Assembly: GCA_026874595.1 (NCBI GenBank)
Contig: CM049309.1
Coordinates: 16,074,576-16,138,575 of the forward strand
Direction of reading: 5' to 3'
DNA length: 64,000 nucleotides
Origin: Sipunculus nudus
Lineage: Eukaryota > Annelida > Sipuncula > Golfingiida > Sipunculidae
This document shows positions 1-9,930 of the stretch, piece by piece; within the stretch, counting starts at the first letter, position 1; every line of letters starts with the position of its first letter. The position numbers and the translations under genes were made by a program. The notes below the pieces were generated by a model. It saw only the letters and a program-made list of their open reading frames with translations. It searched no databases and was not told the DNA's origin.

Positions 1-569
1 CACAAAATCAGCAGGCCATCTGCATATATATTTTAGACTGAAAATTATTTGTAAAGAATATTTTTCAAACACTTTTCGTGAAAAAAACATGCAGACATGT
101 TCTGGGATGGACTGTAGATTCTAATTTAAAATTTGCGGAAAAAAAGGCGGATCGTGCCATTTTCTTAGCTTCACATATCTTAGCTTCACATGGGCTACTA
201 TAGTTGGCTTCTATTCCCAAGGTTAAATGTTTGCAGTTTTTTCCTTTTTCAGATATTCACACAAATTTCATTTTTATGATCCTACAGTGCAGTATATTGT
301 ATACAATGGTATATTCATTATGACAGGAATTATTTAATTTGCACACAAAATCTTAATCTTAAACAACAAGAATCCAAGGGAATGCAGAACAAGCGCACAT
401 TCTTGTTCATTAATAACAGACAATTTAATAAAAGATCTTATATTATTCATAATATGAATCTTTGATGAACAGGTAATAAAATAATTTATAATTTATAATA
501 TTGCTCATTTGTCTTTTGACTTGGACCATTTGTATATTTATGTATGTGCTGTATGATTTTCTGCTATAG
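1..569. other. NUP155 intron, 3' part
   Basis: AT-rich DNA with no convincing exon on either strand. It is taken as intron because the exon starting at 570 is internal. Confidence 0.6.
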
Positions 570-724
570 ATCAAATCACCATTCCTAGAATACTACTTAG
601 AACGCAAAGCAGAATTACAGCCCCACCAGAGAGAAACGCTAGATCTGCTGTGGAGGTATTATGAGAAAGTACGCAACTTTGCCGCAGCTTCCCAGATCCT
701 CACTAAACTTGCAGGCAAACAAGG
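570..724 (+). CDS. NUP155: NUP155 exon a (first in window)
   Basis: The acceptor is CTATAG before 570 and the donor is GTAAGT at 725. The exon reads 51 codons plus two bases starting [17 protein letters not shown] and ending LTKLAGKQ. It covers part of the alpha-solenoid that precedes the C-terminal region of Nup155. The incoming phase is assumed to be 0 because the upstream exon is outside the window. Confidence 0.9.
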
Positions 725-3700
725 GTAAGTTAAATGTACTTTACCTAATACCTTGCTTACAAATAATATAGTTGGACTTTTGTACATATTGTACACAGCA
801 GTTAATTAGAAGTTAATTACCATAGTGCAAAATAGCTGTGATTACTTCCTTTAGGTAGAGTTATATGTTTTCAGAAATGCTATAACTTGAGATTTTGCAT
901 ATTCCCCTCAAATTTGGAATGGCCCATGAGAGGAGACATCTGTTTTTGTGCCATTCAAGTTTATTTTTATGTGAACAAGAAAGAACAGTTTCTTAGCATG
1001 TAAAATATAAGCCTAATATGTATTGTGTCATGTATTGTGAGTGTAGTGCTGTGTTTATATCAAACAGTGAGGTTATGTATGATTATAGTCAATCTGATCT
1101 CTGGAAAGATTGATGTGGTTTTAGGACTGACATCAACCTTCAGGAGCGTATAGAGTACCTGTCACGGGCCATCATGACGGCCAAGAGTTGTCCTCAGCAA
1201 GGACAGTTCTTACATGACCTGGAGGAGAGAATGGAGGTAAGACCGATCGCTTTCTCATCCAGAACAGTTTTTATCAAATATGTATACCAGAATGGCAGTC
1301 AATGGAGCGCATACCTCTGCCAAGCCAAAATAAACCTACAAGACCAGTCCCCAATAATACAGATTTGTAACACAGGGTTTGTCAAACCTCTTTAAAAGTT
1401 TCATGGAAATTGGTGCTTTTTTCATAATCCTGCTTACTCAAAAAAACCCACAAAGAGACTTGGGTGGAAGCATAACCTGATAGACACAGGTAATGATGTG
1501 ATGTTAATTTGCTCTTGAAAAGATGTCTTTACTACCTGACGGTATTATCAGGGATGCTTGTTTTACTGTTCATTGTACATTTTCATATATCATGATATTA
1601 CTCAATTTCTTTGATGGTAATTAATTACTCAGTATACAATTATAATAATAAACTGCAGCAAGTGAAACACAAACCATGCATGTACCTCTGCTGATGCTAT
1701 GGACAGGATCCATATCTTGATCCACACCCAAAAAACTGATCTAGCGTGAATTATAACCAGTTGTGCCAATAATGTGCACTCAAGTCCACTTTTTTAGGGA
1801 CTGGGACTTGGACTCAAAGGTCAGGGACTTAGAAGTAAGAACTCAAGAATTCAGGCCCACTCCATCTGGAGTCAGTTAAAAAAGAAAATCTCTTTCAAAT
1901 ACTTAGGAGTCTTATATGCAAGTGTGACGTATTAACAGGACATTACAAAAAAGGCTATCTGTTACAAAGTAGCTCTTCCTCAGGTGATACATGCAATTAC
2001 AAATGTATAAAAACAAAAACATGATAAGGCAAAAAAAAAATAAGGTTTGGTTCTCAGGCACTTTTTTTCAGAAATTTCATATGATCAGGGGAAAAGTATG
2101 ATAATAACAGATTATTTTTGCTAAACTGGTAAAAGCAATACATAACAAAGGAAATCTGATCAAAATTGTGTTATTTTATCTTCTTGAAAGAAATATCAGA
2201 GCAGCTGGAGCTCAAATTGGTATGTTTCCATTGAAAATAAAAATTTTATGATGCGGAGGTTTAAAATTAAAACGAGCAGTGCCTGGGAACCCTGCGTTTT
2301 ATTTTATTTGGCCTAATCTAAAATTCCCTGTTTCAAATTCTATTTGTATTAGACTTGGAGTCAGATTCCATGATGACTCTGACTTGAACAGGGTGGACTT
2401 GGACTCAATCCCCAAGTTCTCGAGTGGCCTGGACTCGGACTTGCATTCTGACTCGGATAGTGTAGACTCGACTACATCACTGCATCTGTCATTGTGCCTC
2501 TGTCTTTGGCCCATCTTTGTACCATTTTTGACTCATCCAGCTGTAGGCCTGATAAGCTTATTGCCATGGCGATTTGGCTTCCGTCTCTCCATCTGTTCAT
2601 CCTGTGTCAGGCCACAATTAACCAAAAAACCATGTTTCAACTCCTTAGTTTCTTGACTTATTTAGTTTTGCTTGTTTTATCTGATAAGGCTATTTGTGGG
2701 CTTTTAAACTTCTGCACAGAATTTTTAAATTCATTTAATATGCAAATATATGCAAACTTTCAAAGACACAAAATATGTTCTCCTCTAGTTCTTGACCAAT
2801 TTTAAATTTGTTTTATTTAATAGGGCTAGATGTGGGCTTTTAAACCTGTACACAGAATTTGAAATTTATTAATTATGCAAATTTTTTCAATTTTTTTCAA
2901 AATCACAAGAAAAAGTACTTTAGAGGTTTCATTTCTGTACTGATATGTTTCTTCTTTTTTATTGATTGTTCTTAGATTCATCTTCTACTTTCACAAAATG
3001 AGTGCAATTTTATTGATGTTCTGGTTTTTAAATTCTTCGGTAAATTGTAGAGAGATTGTGTGGAAAAAAACACAGCAAACAGATAAAGAAACAGGTATAT
3101 GTTATGATCTATTGTTCTTAAGGCTGCATTCTGTGACATTTAATGCCATTTTATTTATATTTTATGAATTATTCATGTAAGTATACATGTAGTTAAACAT
3201 AAAGGGCAGTAAAAATTTACTTTTGGATAATTGGTCAATTTGATAAAAAGTCATTTCATACTATTGTGCCTTAGAGCACTTTGAGTCTGGCATTAGATTT
3301 AATAAAGTGTAATTTGCAGGCTCACAATATTCAAGATAATGAAATGTAAGAAATGCACTTCACTTCTTGTGTAGGTTGCCCGAGTTCAGCTTCAGGTCCT
3401 AGAATCTCTGAGCAGAATGGACACCGGTGATCCCATTGTGAAGGAAGCCCTCGCAAATCTGAATAGATCTCTGCTGGATATAACAACTGTGAGTATCAAC
3501 TAATTAAGGTGTCTTCATTGTCCTTGTTATTGTTACAAGTGGTTGTTAGGAGCTTTCTAATTATTTCAGGGTTCGTACTCAACCTGGAAACCTGGAATAC
3601 TCACAGATATAAATGAATTTTGCAGGTCCTGGAAAATGTTTTTTTTTAATATATACAAAAAACAGAAAAATATGTAAATGTTGAAGATCTGAGATGACTT

Positions 3701-6700
3701 TTTAATGCTTAATTGTAAATTTTTGTGGGCTTACCCCACCAGTTTGAAAGACACTTTCTTTTCTTTTCAGTTGTGAAGTACCAGTAATGCTTTTGACTGT
3801 TTTTTACACTCTGCTATACTTTTTATCACTTTATTTGTACATTTACCGTGTTTCTTACAGGTTTGGAATACCAATGAAAGTCCAAGAATTCAAAACCTGC
3901 AGAATTACACCACCTCAATACCTTTGGTTATAGAAAGAAAAATTATTAAAAATCGATATTAGAGAACAATTACATTTTGACAATCCAGTTTAGAGAAGTC
4001 AATTTTAAATACATGTTTTAATTCTTAAATTAATAAAAGTTGTGTATTTCAGTTGTATCCCTGATAATGCCTTAGATATTTTAATTTAAGAGTGTAGGTT
4101 TCTTTCTGGTAAAAGTATTGGTAGCATTCCCATTTAAACTAAATTATCTCCAACTAGGAAGTCAGTACAGTGGAACCCCACCTTGCGACCACCCCAAAAT
4201 TATGACCACTTTTCATGGTCTCAAACATATGATCCAGGTAACTTAGAATTTTACAAATATGACCACCAACAAATTATGAACACAGTTGTCAGTCTCTGGG
4301 TTGTCATAATTGTGGGGTTTCACTGTATAATCATTCTTGATTGTTGGAAATAACTACCAGTTGGAAAACCAGTTGGAAAATAGCCTTGCTGTATTAGAGC
4401 TTGATTGGGGACTTTATAGCATGGCTACACTTAATCAGTCTATGAAATCTGATTAACTCCTTTAATTAAAGTCAACTTAAGTTCCTTAAATATGTAAATG
4501 AGTTGTTAGTTGGCACCGTGTTATGTTCTGATGTAACACAGCTATATATTTACCCATACTCTGGTTGACCTTTCAGCTCTACTCTGACTATGCCAATGTG
4601 TTCCATCTTGCCGAGTGTAAACTTGCAATCATTCACTGTGCAGGGCATGATGACCCAGCCATGGTGGAAACACTGTGGAGGGATATCATTGAATCAGGTT
4701 GGTGTTATTAAAAAAAATCTTAAGTTCTCAAACGAGCCTTACTTCCGGCAAGGCAGGGGTAAGCCACCATATTTTACAGTGCTCTGGTCTAGCTGCTGCC
4801 TTTGATAATTACCCTTGATGAATTTAAGCACCAGATTTTGAGCCAGTATCGACTGAAATACATGCATATGATATAACTTATGATCAAACAAAACCCTGTC
4901 TCAGAGGTGTTTGGTTGAATGGTGCTCTGAATAGTACACAGATCAGTAAAGGTTGTATATTTGTAAACTGTAACCTGTTAACAGAATCATCATACCTATC
5001 AATGGTTCACAAATAAAAAAAGTATCTTTTGCCGAGTATTAAGGCATGAGATAAGTGCTAGCAATAACTTTAACATCAAGGTATTTTTCCTGTATAAATA
5101 TTACCATAATTGCATTTTATATGAAACTAATTATTTAGTTTCTGTCATTTTCTGCCAGAATTGACAAACCAAGCCTACACTGAAGCTGATGTACGCAAAG
5201 GAATGCTGAGACAGAAACTGTTACAGCTGGGAAGAATGTACTTCAGTATTGAGAGATATTTCCCCACTGGTAAGATGTACTTCAATATTGAGAGATATTT
5301 CCCAGCTGCTCTGATGTACTTCAGTATTGAGAGATATTTTGCCACTGGTATGATGTACTTCAGTATTGAGAGATATTTCCCCACTGGTATGATGTACTTC
5401 AGTATTGAAAGATATTTCCCAACTGGTAGGATATAATTCAGTATTGAAAGATATTTCCCAACTGGTAGGATATAATTCAGTATTGAAAGATATTTCCTAA
5501 CTGGTAGGATGTACTTCAGTATTGAAAGATATTTCCCCACTGGTAAGATTTACTTCAGTATTGAGAGATATTTCCCAACTGGTATGTTGTACTTCAGTAT
5601 TGAGAGATATTTCCCAACTGGTATGATGTACTTCAGTATTGAAAGATATTTCCCAACTGGTATGATGTACTTCAGTATAAATTTTAGAGATTTTTCCCAA
5701 TGGTAAGATGCACTTCCTTAATGAGAGATATTTCCCCTTCATTAAGATGTACTTCATTATTAAGAGATATTTCCCCACCAGTTAGATGTACTTTCGTTTG
5801 AGAGATATTTCCCCACCGGTAAGGTGTACTTCAGTATTTAGAGATATTTCCCCACCAGTAAGATGTACTTCAGTATTGAGAGGTATTTCCCAATCGTTTA
5901 GTTGTACTTTGGTATTTAGATATATTTCCCCTAGTAAGATGTAATTTAGTATTTAAAGATACTTTCCCAATAGTAAGATATACTTTTTTTTAAGAAATAT
6001 TTTTCATATTGCAATATAAACTTAATTTAATCATATTTTTTATATTATCGGCCATTAGTGAACATGAATTTCTGTTCTGCCATGTCCTTTTGATTTTTGG
6101 GATTTAGCATGCATGTTAAATAACGTGTTGATGGATATAGGCCCCTACTATGCATAGTTTACTGATTGTGAAAATTGAACCCTCGTGAAAGAAAGAAGAA
6201 GTGAAAATAGTCAAAAATTAGCCTTGTGAATATGAAGTTAATCAATTTATTTTCCTTACAGTCAGATATACTTTATTGTTGAAAATGTTTCCCTAACAAT
6301 AAGATGTACTCCAGTATTGAGAGATATTATCCAAAAGATCAATTGTACTTCAAATATTTCCCCAACAGTAGAATTTTCATCATTGTTTTGAGGTATGTTT
6401 TAAACAGCCCAATGTACTTTGGGGTTAACAAATATTTGCCATACTATAAGAATTAAAGATGTACTTCATTAATGAGAGAGATTTCCTCTTTGATATGACT
6501 TCCCCAATGGTAATATCTGTTACAGCATTGTACAGCTAGTGTGAAGTAGATGTGACTAAGTTTATCTGCTTTCCTTGCAGCATTCCTGGTTCGAGAGCTA
6601 GAGCTCCGCAGCTGTGACAATGACTGGGATAAGTCATTCACATTCCGTCTTCTTCTGGATATCGGCACAAAATTGCCTCACCTACATGAGATTTATGATC

Positions 6701-8983
6701 GCTTGTTCAGATCCAAGGTGAATGAATGTTGACAAACCTAAGTATTCATTAGTACTAAAATTTGGTTGTATTTTAATGTAGAACATAATATTTGATAATA
6801 TAGACTGTTTTGATTTACATTTGTATGATACACAAAACTTTGACAGTTTTCTTAATTTATTGAGATCATCCTTTTACAAATCAGATTATGAGTCATATCT
6901 ATAGGCTTTGAAAATTAGAAATCAAACTAAATTGTGACAATCCTTTTTATCTTCTGTATTTTTCTTTTGACCAAGCTCTGGCAGTTACGCTTTCAGAGAC
7001 GTTACTTTATGTCGCAGCTTGGGCCTGTATTTCATGAATAATGAACAAAATTTCACATGACTGGTGACAAAAATGTGCTACCCACCTAGTTTATATCAAA
7101 TGGAATTTCATAAAATTATTAAATAAGTTAGGGAGAACATAATTTATGCGGTGCATTAACAGGTCAGTTTATATTTATTTGGAATATCAACTCATAAAGT
7201 GTAGTCAGAGAGACAGAGTTAATAATATTTGGTAAAGTTGTAAGCTATTTTTGTCATCCAGATTGTTTGCATTAGTACCGAGGAGGCTAGTGGATTATTC
7301 AAAAGTTTATTATATCAGCAAATGGACTTACTGTACCATGATCTATTATAATAAGATGACAGAAGGTTCTAGAGAATTCAGGCAATGTGTAATTTCCAGT
7401 AGGTAAATTCTAGAGACTTCTAGAAGTTTCAGTTACCAAGGTATAAATAGGCGGTGTCGAGGCCAATCAGAGGAGAAGTAAAGGAATTTGGAAGTTAGCA
7501 TCAACTGGTGACGGGTCGTTTTATATCAACGACAGATTAGTTGAACACTGAACGGGGTGTGTTATAAATTCCGAGAGGACATTATTAGTCCTGGAGAGAG
7601 TATAGAGAGTTGCAGCCGATCAGGGCATTAAAAGATTTACGTGACTTGTATTTGCTGAAGACGTTGTTATTTTGAGATTGGAGCCAGTCAACAACGATGG
7701 TGGCTAATTGTTGGATGGTACCAGAATAAACCTTGTTCATCAATTCAGACAATGAGTGGTATTTTGGACTTTTCAGAGTGAAAGAACTCGGGAATATATG
7801 TCCGCTGCGTGTGTGGTGTGACACCGGGCCAAAATCTACCAGTTAAATTGAACGTTACAAATGTAAACAATACACAGTAGTCAAAATGTTCAGTTTCTGT
7901 CTAAACAAGAACACATGCCACAGAAAAAGGATAGGTTAACAAGCTTTATTTGATTGGTCAAAATCCCCATGCTCTTTTGCCAGTGCTAAATGTTTGATTT
8001 AGAAAAAGTAGAGGCATTTTGGTTGCAGCATAGAGGAAATGTATGCGAGTTACTTGATTGGTTCAATTGCAATTTTCAGTTGCCTTAGCTATTTATAGTG
8101 TAAACGATATGACTCTTCTTGGTCAGAGTGTAATTGCCTGTATCTGTTTTACAGGAGCCAGAGTGGCAAGGTCACAGGAGACTGGTACATTTGTTAAAGG
8201 TGATCTACCATCTAATAGACTACTACGTGCAGACCCCTACATCACTGCCTGCGCATCAAAGGTATTAAACTTTATATTTTACAGTTATCAACCATCTAAT
8301 AGAATACTATATGCAGGCTACACCTTACAGGTGAACAGTTTGATATTTTCAGTTATTTACCATCTCTATGCTGAAGGTATACAAATTTTTACTCCCTCAC
8401 TGTTACGAAGGAGAACTACTAAAATGGTCCGCATCTGTCCATCCTTCTCACAACATTCTTTTACGACATGTCTTAGACCCTTGTTGCTTTCTTCATTAAA
8501 TTTTACAGACTTACTCAACAATTGGCTCACATGTGATTATAACCTGCAGTTGGCGCCACCTGTGTTTAGTGACTTTATGTGCTCCGAAAAGGTCTTTTTG
8601 ACTTATCACTGATACTACAGTTTCCTTGTTAAACATATGTTTGGGGACTATTATTGCCTACAGTTATATCACATCAATTGTTATATTATGCAGATTGTCT
8701 CCCTGTTAACATACAAGAAGACGGTTACAAGGATCTCACAAGTAAACCAAACCATTTTCATTTTACAGCTTAACCAAAGATCAGATATTTGAACAAATTG
8801 TGCAGTTCTGATACAGAATTGATTTTTCACGTTTTTTGCAGACGACACTTCACCACCATGTGTTTGGACAGCATCTCCGCATACCTGGTCGAGCTGGAGT
8901 CCATGAGCGGGAGGGACAGAGATGTTTACGAACTCACTGGCAACTTTAGGAATGTGCAACATAAACTGGAGCGAATGTTTTAA
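570..8983 (+). CDS. NUP155: Nup155 C-terminal part (8 exons, 5'-partial gene)
   Basis: Joining 570-724, 1125-1236, 3375-3488, 4577-4697, 5159-5269, 6581-6717, 8155-8261 and 8842-8983 gives one open frame of 332 residues plus a stop. All junctions have AG acceptors and GT donors and the phases agree. The product resembles the alpha-helical C-terminal domain of Nup155 along its whole length (for example [33 protein letters not shown] and [17 protein letters not shown]). Nup155 is a scaffold nucleoporin of the inner ring of the nuclear pore. Family members are about 1,390 residues, so roughly three quarters of the protein lies left of the window. The gene is convergent with the kinesin gene on the other strand. 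Identification is by family recognition, not by a search. Confidence 0.93.
1125..1236 (+). CDS. NUP155: NUP155 exon b
   Basis: The acceptor is TTTTAG and the donor GTAAGA at 1237. One base completes a Gly codon, followed by [20 protein letters not shown] and a helix ending [10 protein letters not shown]. This matches the conserved 'TDI-LQ-R-EY-RAI' block of Nup155. Reading on past the donor stays open to 1395, but that is intron. Confidence 0.92.
1237..3374. other. NUP155 intron with repeat insertions
   Basis: This intron holds a degenerate element rich in GACTTGGACTC-like words (about 1777-1870 and 2350-2490) and a MITE at 2028-2313. Apparent open frames here come from these repeats. No exon was recognised. 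Confidence 0.6.
2028..2313. mobile_element. MITE-like element, 3-bp TSD (copy 1)
   Basis: The element is bounded by GGC...GGCC ends with the inner words TGGTTCTCAGGCAC and GTGCCTGGGAACC in inverted orientation. TAA flanks it on both sides (2025-2027 and 2314-2316). A second copy lies at 57601-57951 with TTA duplications. Three-base TWA target duplications are typical of PIF/Harbinger transposons; this assignment is inference. Confidence 0.6.
3375..3488 (+). CDS. NUP155: NUP155 exon c
   Basis: The acceptor is GTGTAG and the donor GTGAGT at 3489. Exactly 38 codons in phase 0/0 encode [20 protein letters not shown] through [10 protein letters not shown]. It continues the helical repeat of the Nup155 C-terminal domain. 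Confidence 0.92.
4168..4325. mobile_element. Short MITE, CAGTGGAACC ends, TA target site
   Basis: The element is 158 bp with imperfect terminal inverted repeats (CAGTGGAACCCCAC on the left, GTGGGGTTTCACTG on the right) and TA on both flanks. TA duplication with CAGT ends suggests a Tc1/mariner-mobilised MITE. Related elements lie at 38345-40872 and 41288-41461. Confidence 0.6.
4577..4697 (+). CDS. NUP155: NUP155 exon d
   Basis: The acceptor is TTTCAG and the donor GTTGGT at 4698, a weaker donor than its neighbours. The exon reads [20 protein letters not shown] and then [20 protein letters not shown], the most recognisable Nup155 block in the window. It ends in phase 1 and is completed by the next exon to Glu. 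Confidence 0.93.
5159..5269 (+). CDS. NUP155: NUP155 exon e, source of the intronic minisatellite
   Basis: The acceptor is TGCCAG and the donor GTAAGA at 5270. The exon reads [20 protein letters not shown], then [16 protein letters not shown]. The C-terminal part aligns with the Nup155 segment ending in the 'RFFP' motif, and the next exon continues the family sequence, so the donor at 5270 is taken as authentic. The last 39 bases plus the donor are tandemly copied downstream in the same frame. Confidence 0.9.
5231..6000 (+). repeat. 39-bp minisatellite derived from exon plus splice donor
   Basis: From 5231 to about 5698 the sequence is a tandem array of 39-bp units whose GT(A/R)NG donor position recurs exactly every 39 bases: 5270, (5309 mutated), 5348, 5387, 5426, 5465, 5504, 5543, 5582, 5621 and 5660. 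The first unit is coding sequence of NUP155. Units beyond 5700 are progressively degenerate, with remnants at 6256-6500. Open frames on both strands here are products of the repeat. Confidence 0.9.
6256..6500 (+). repeat. Decayed remnants of the 39-bp minisatellite
   Basis: Scattered words such as AAGATGTACTTC, TATTGAGAGATATT and TTTCCCCAACAGTA recur here at irregular spacing, interrupted by unrelated AT-rich DNA. They look like old units of the array that begins at 5231. Confidence 0.6.
6581..6717 (+). CDS. NUP155: NUP155 exon f
   Basis: The acceptor is CTTGCAG with a pyrimidine tract and the donor GTGAAT at 6718. The exon gives [20 protein letters not shown] and then [12 protein letters not shown], matching the Nup155 block that ends 'YDQLFKS'. 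The phase is 1 to 0. Confidence 0.92.
6718..8154. other. NUP155 intron containing a promoter-like insert
   Basis: A 1.4-kb intron. The 7361-7470 segment has heat-shock-element and TATA features (listed separately). The following 350 bases are more GC-rich than the surrounding intron and contain no long plus-strand frame. A retroelement LTR fragment is one explanation, but no clear TG...CA boundaries or target duplication were identified. Confidence 0.5.
7361..7449 (+). promoter_or_regulatory. Heat-shock element clusters upstream of a TATA box
   Basis: The first cluster has blocks GAA-TTC-GAG-TTC at 7362, 7367, 7372 and 7377. The second has TTC-GAG-TTC-GAA-TTC at 7408, 7413, 7418, 7423 and 7428. 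Alternating GAA/TTC-type blocks at exact 5-bp spacing are the HSF binding pattern. TATAAATA follows at 7442-7449. This is the layout of an hsp70-type promoter; no hsp coding sequence follows. Confidence 0.55.
8155..8261 (+). CDS. NUP155: NUP155 exon g
   Basis: The acceptor is TTTACAG and the donor GTATTA at 8262. In phase 0 it reads [20 protein letters not shown] and then [16 protein letters not shown] longer open frame over this exon (8058-8612) is in a different frame and is an artefact. Confidence 0.9.
8842..8983 (+). CDS. NUP155: NUP155 terminal coding exon with stop
   Basis: The acceptor is TTTTGCAG. The exon reads [20 protein letters not shown], then [20 protein letters not shown], and ends HKLERMF with a TAA stop at 8981-8983. 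This is the typical Nup155 C-terminus (conserved 'TGNF...L..KLER'). Confidence 0.94.
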
Positions 8984-9815
8984 ATGCTGTAAAAGTTTGT
9001 AATTTATGGAATTTTGAACTCTACAGTATGCTGTTAAATTGATGCCATATTGAATGACTGTGAAACAAGAAGTATCAGACAGGGAGACAGCATCTGATAG
9101 GGAGCTTCAGCCAAGATCTGAGTGCCAAGAGAAGAATTGAGGAATAAAGCCTACCAGTATACTGAATGCCTATCACTAAACATTCACACATAAGATTGAT
9201 AAGGGCACAGTCAGAAGATCGGGAGAGCATCATAAAATTAAAGAAAACAATTGTTGATGATAGCTTAAAAGTGACTGCCTGATAAAGGGATTAAGTAAAA
9301 ATTAAAAAATATTGGGCTGCTTAGGCTACTGTTATAACTAGGAAAGCAGGGGGTGAGCTCAGACCTCTGCCAAGGCAGCTCATCACCCCCATATGGCACT
9401 GTCAGAAATACAGCATTTTTCTTCCCAAAAATTACTGGATCTAGATGGTGATCAAGATCACCCACTAAATTTTTTTAATTGTAATTTGTACCTTGCAAAG
9501 CTATCCTGAAAATTTCATCAAAATCCTTTAATAACTATTTGAGACGGACAAACAACAAATGCAGGCTAAAAAAATACCCCTGGAGGTAATTATAGGAAGA
9601 TAGAGTAAAAAATGGTGAGAGGGAAAATTTAACATAGCAAGGCTGTTAATCAGTCTATATATGTCCTTAAATACTGAAAAGGTGTTAAATTCTAAATGTG
9701 AATTAAAGCATTTTAATTGTCATTAAATTTATTTTTGGACTTTATTTAAATGCTCTTCTCATTTTGTACACTTTTAAATTGTAATAATAAAAAGAAATTG
9801 CATATGCAACTATAT
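8984..9815 (+). other. NUP155 3' UTR candidate with two poly(A) signals
   Basis: After the stop the sequence is non-coding and AT-rich. AATAAA hexamers on the plus strand lie at 9143-9148 and 9786-9791 and are candidate cleavage signals. Which is used cannot be told from sequence. Confidence 0.45.
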
Positions 9816-9930
9816 GACAAAATGGATCTTCATAGTTATTATATCATGCTATATATGAGACAAGAGTATTTTAATGTATTAGTCAAACTTATCGTTTACT
9901 AAAAAGTCATGAGAGTGTGGAATGTTTTTT

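Noticed and set aside
1174-1395. 73-residue frame as an independent small gene
   Set aside because: Its first part is the NUP155 exon 1125-1236; the rest is intron read-through after a good GTAAGA donor.
5175-5540. 121-residue minus-strand frame (repeats of [13 protein letters not shown])
   Set aside because: It is the antisense reading of the 39-bp minisatellite; the period of 39 keeps both strands open. No start context or family similarity supports a protein.
5231-5700. Regularly spaced repeats resembling a CRISPR array
   Set aside because: Units are contiguous with no unique spacers, and the setting is an animal intron.
8058-8612. 184-residue plus-strand frame
   Set aside because: It overlaps the real NUP155 exon at 8155-8261 in another frame and ignores the splice sites; the Nup155 frame is the conserved one.
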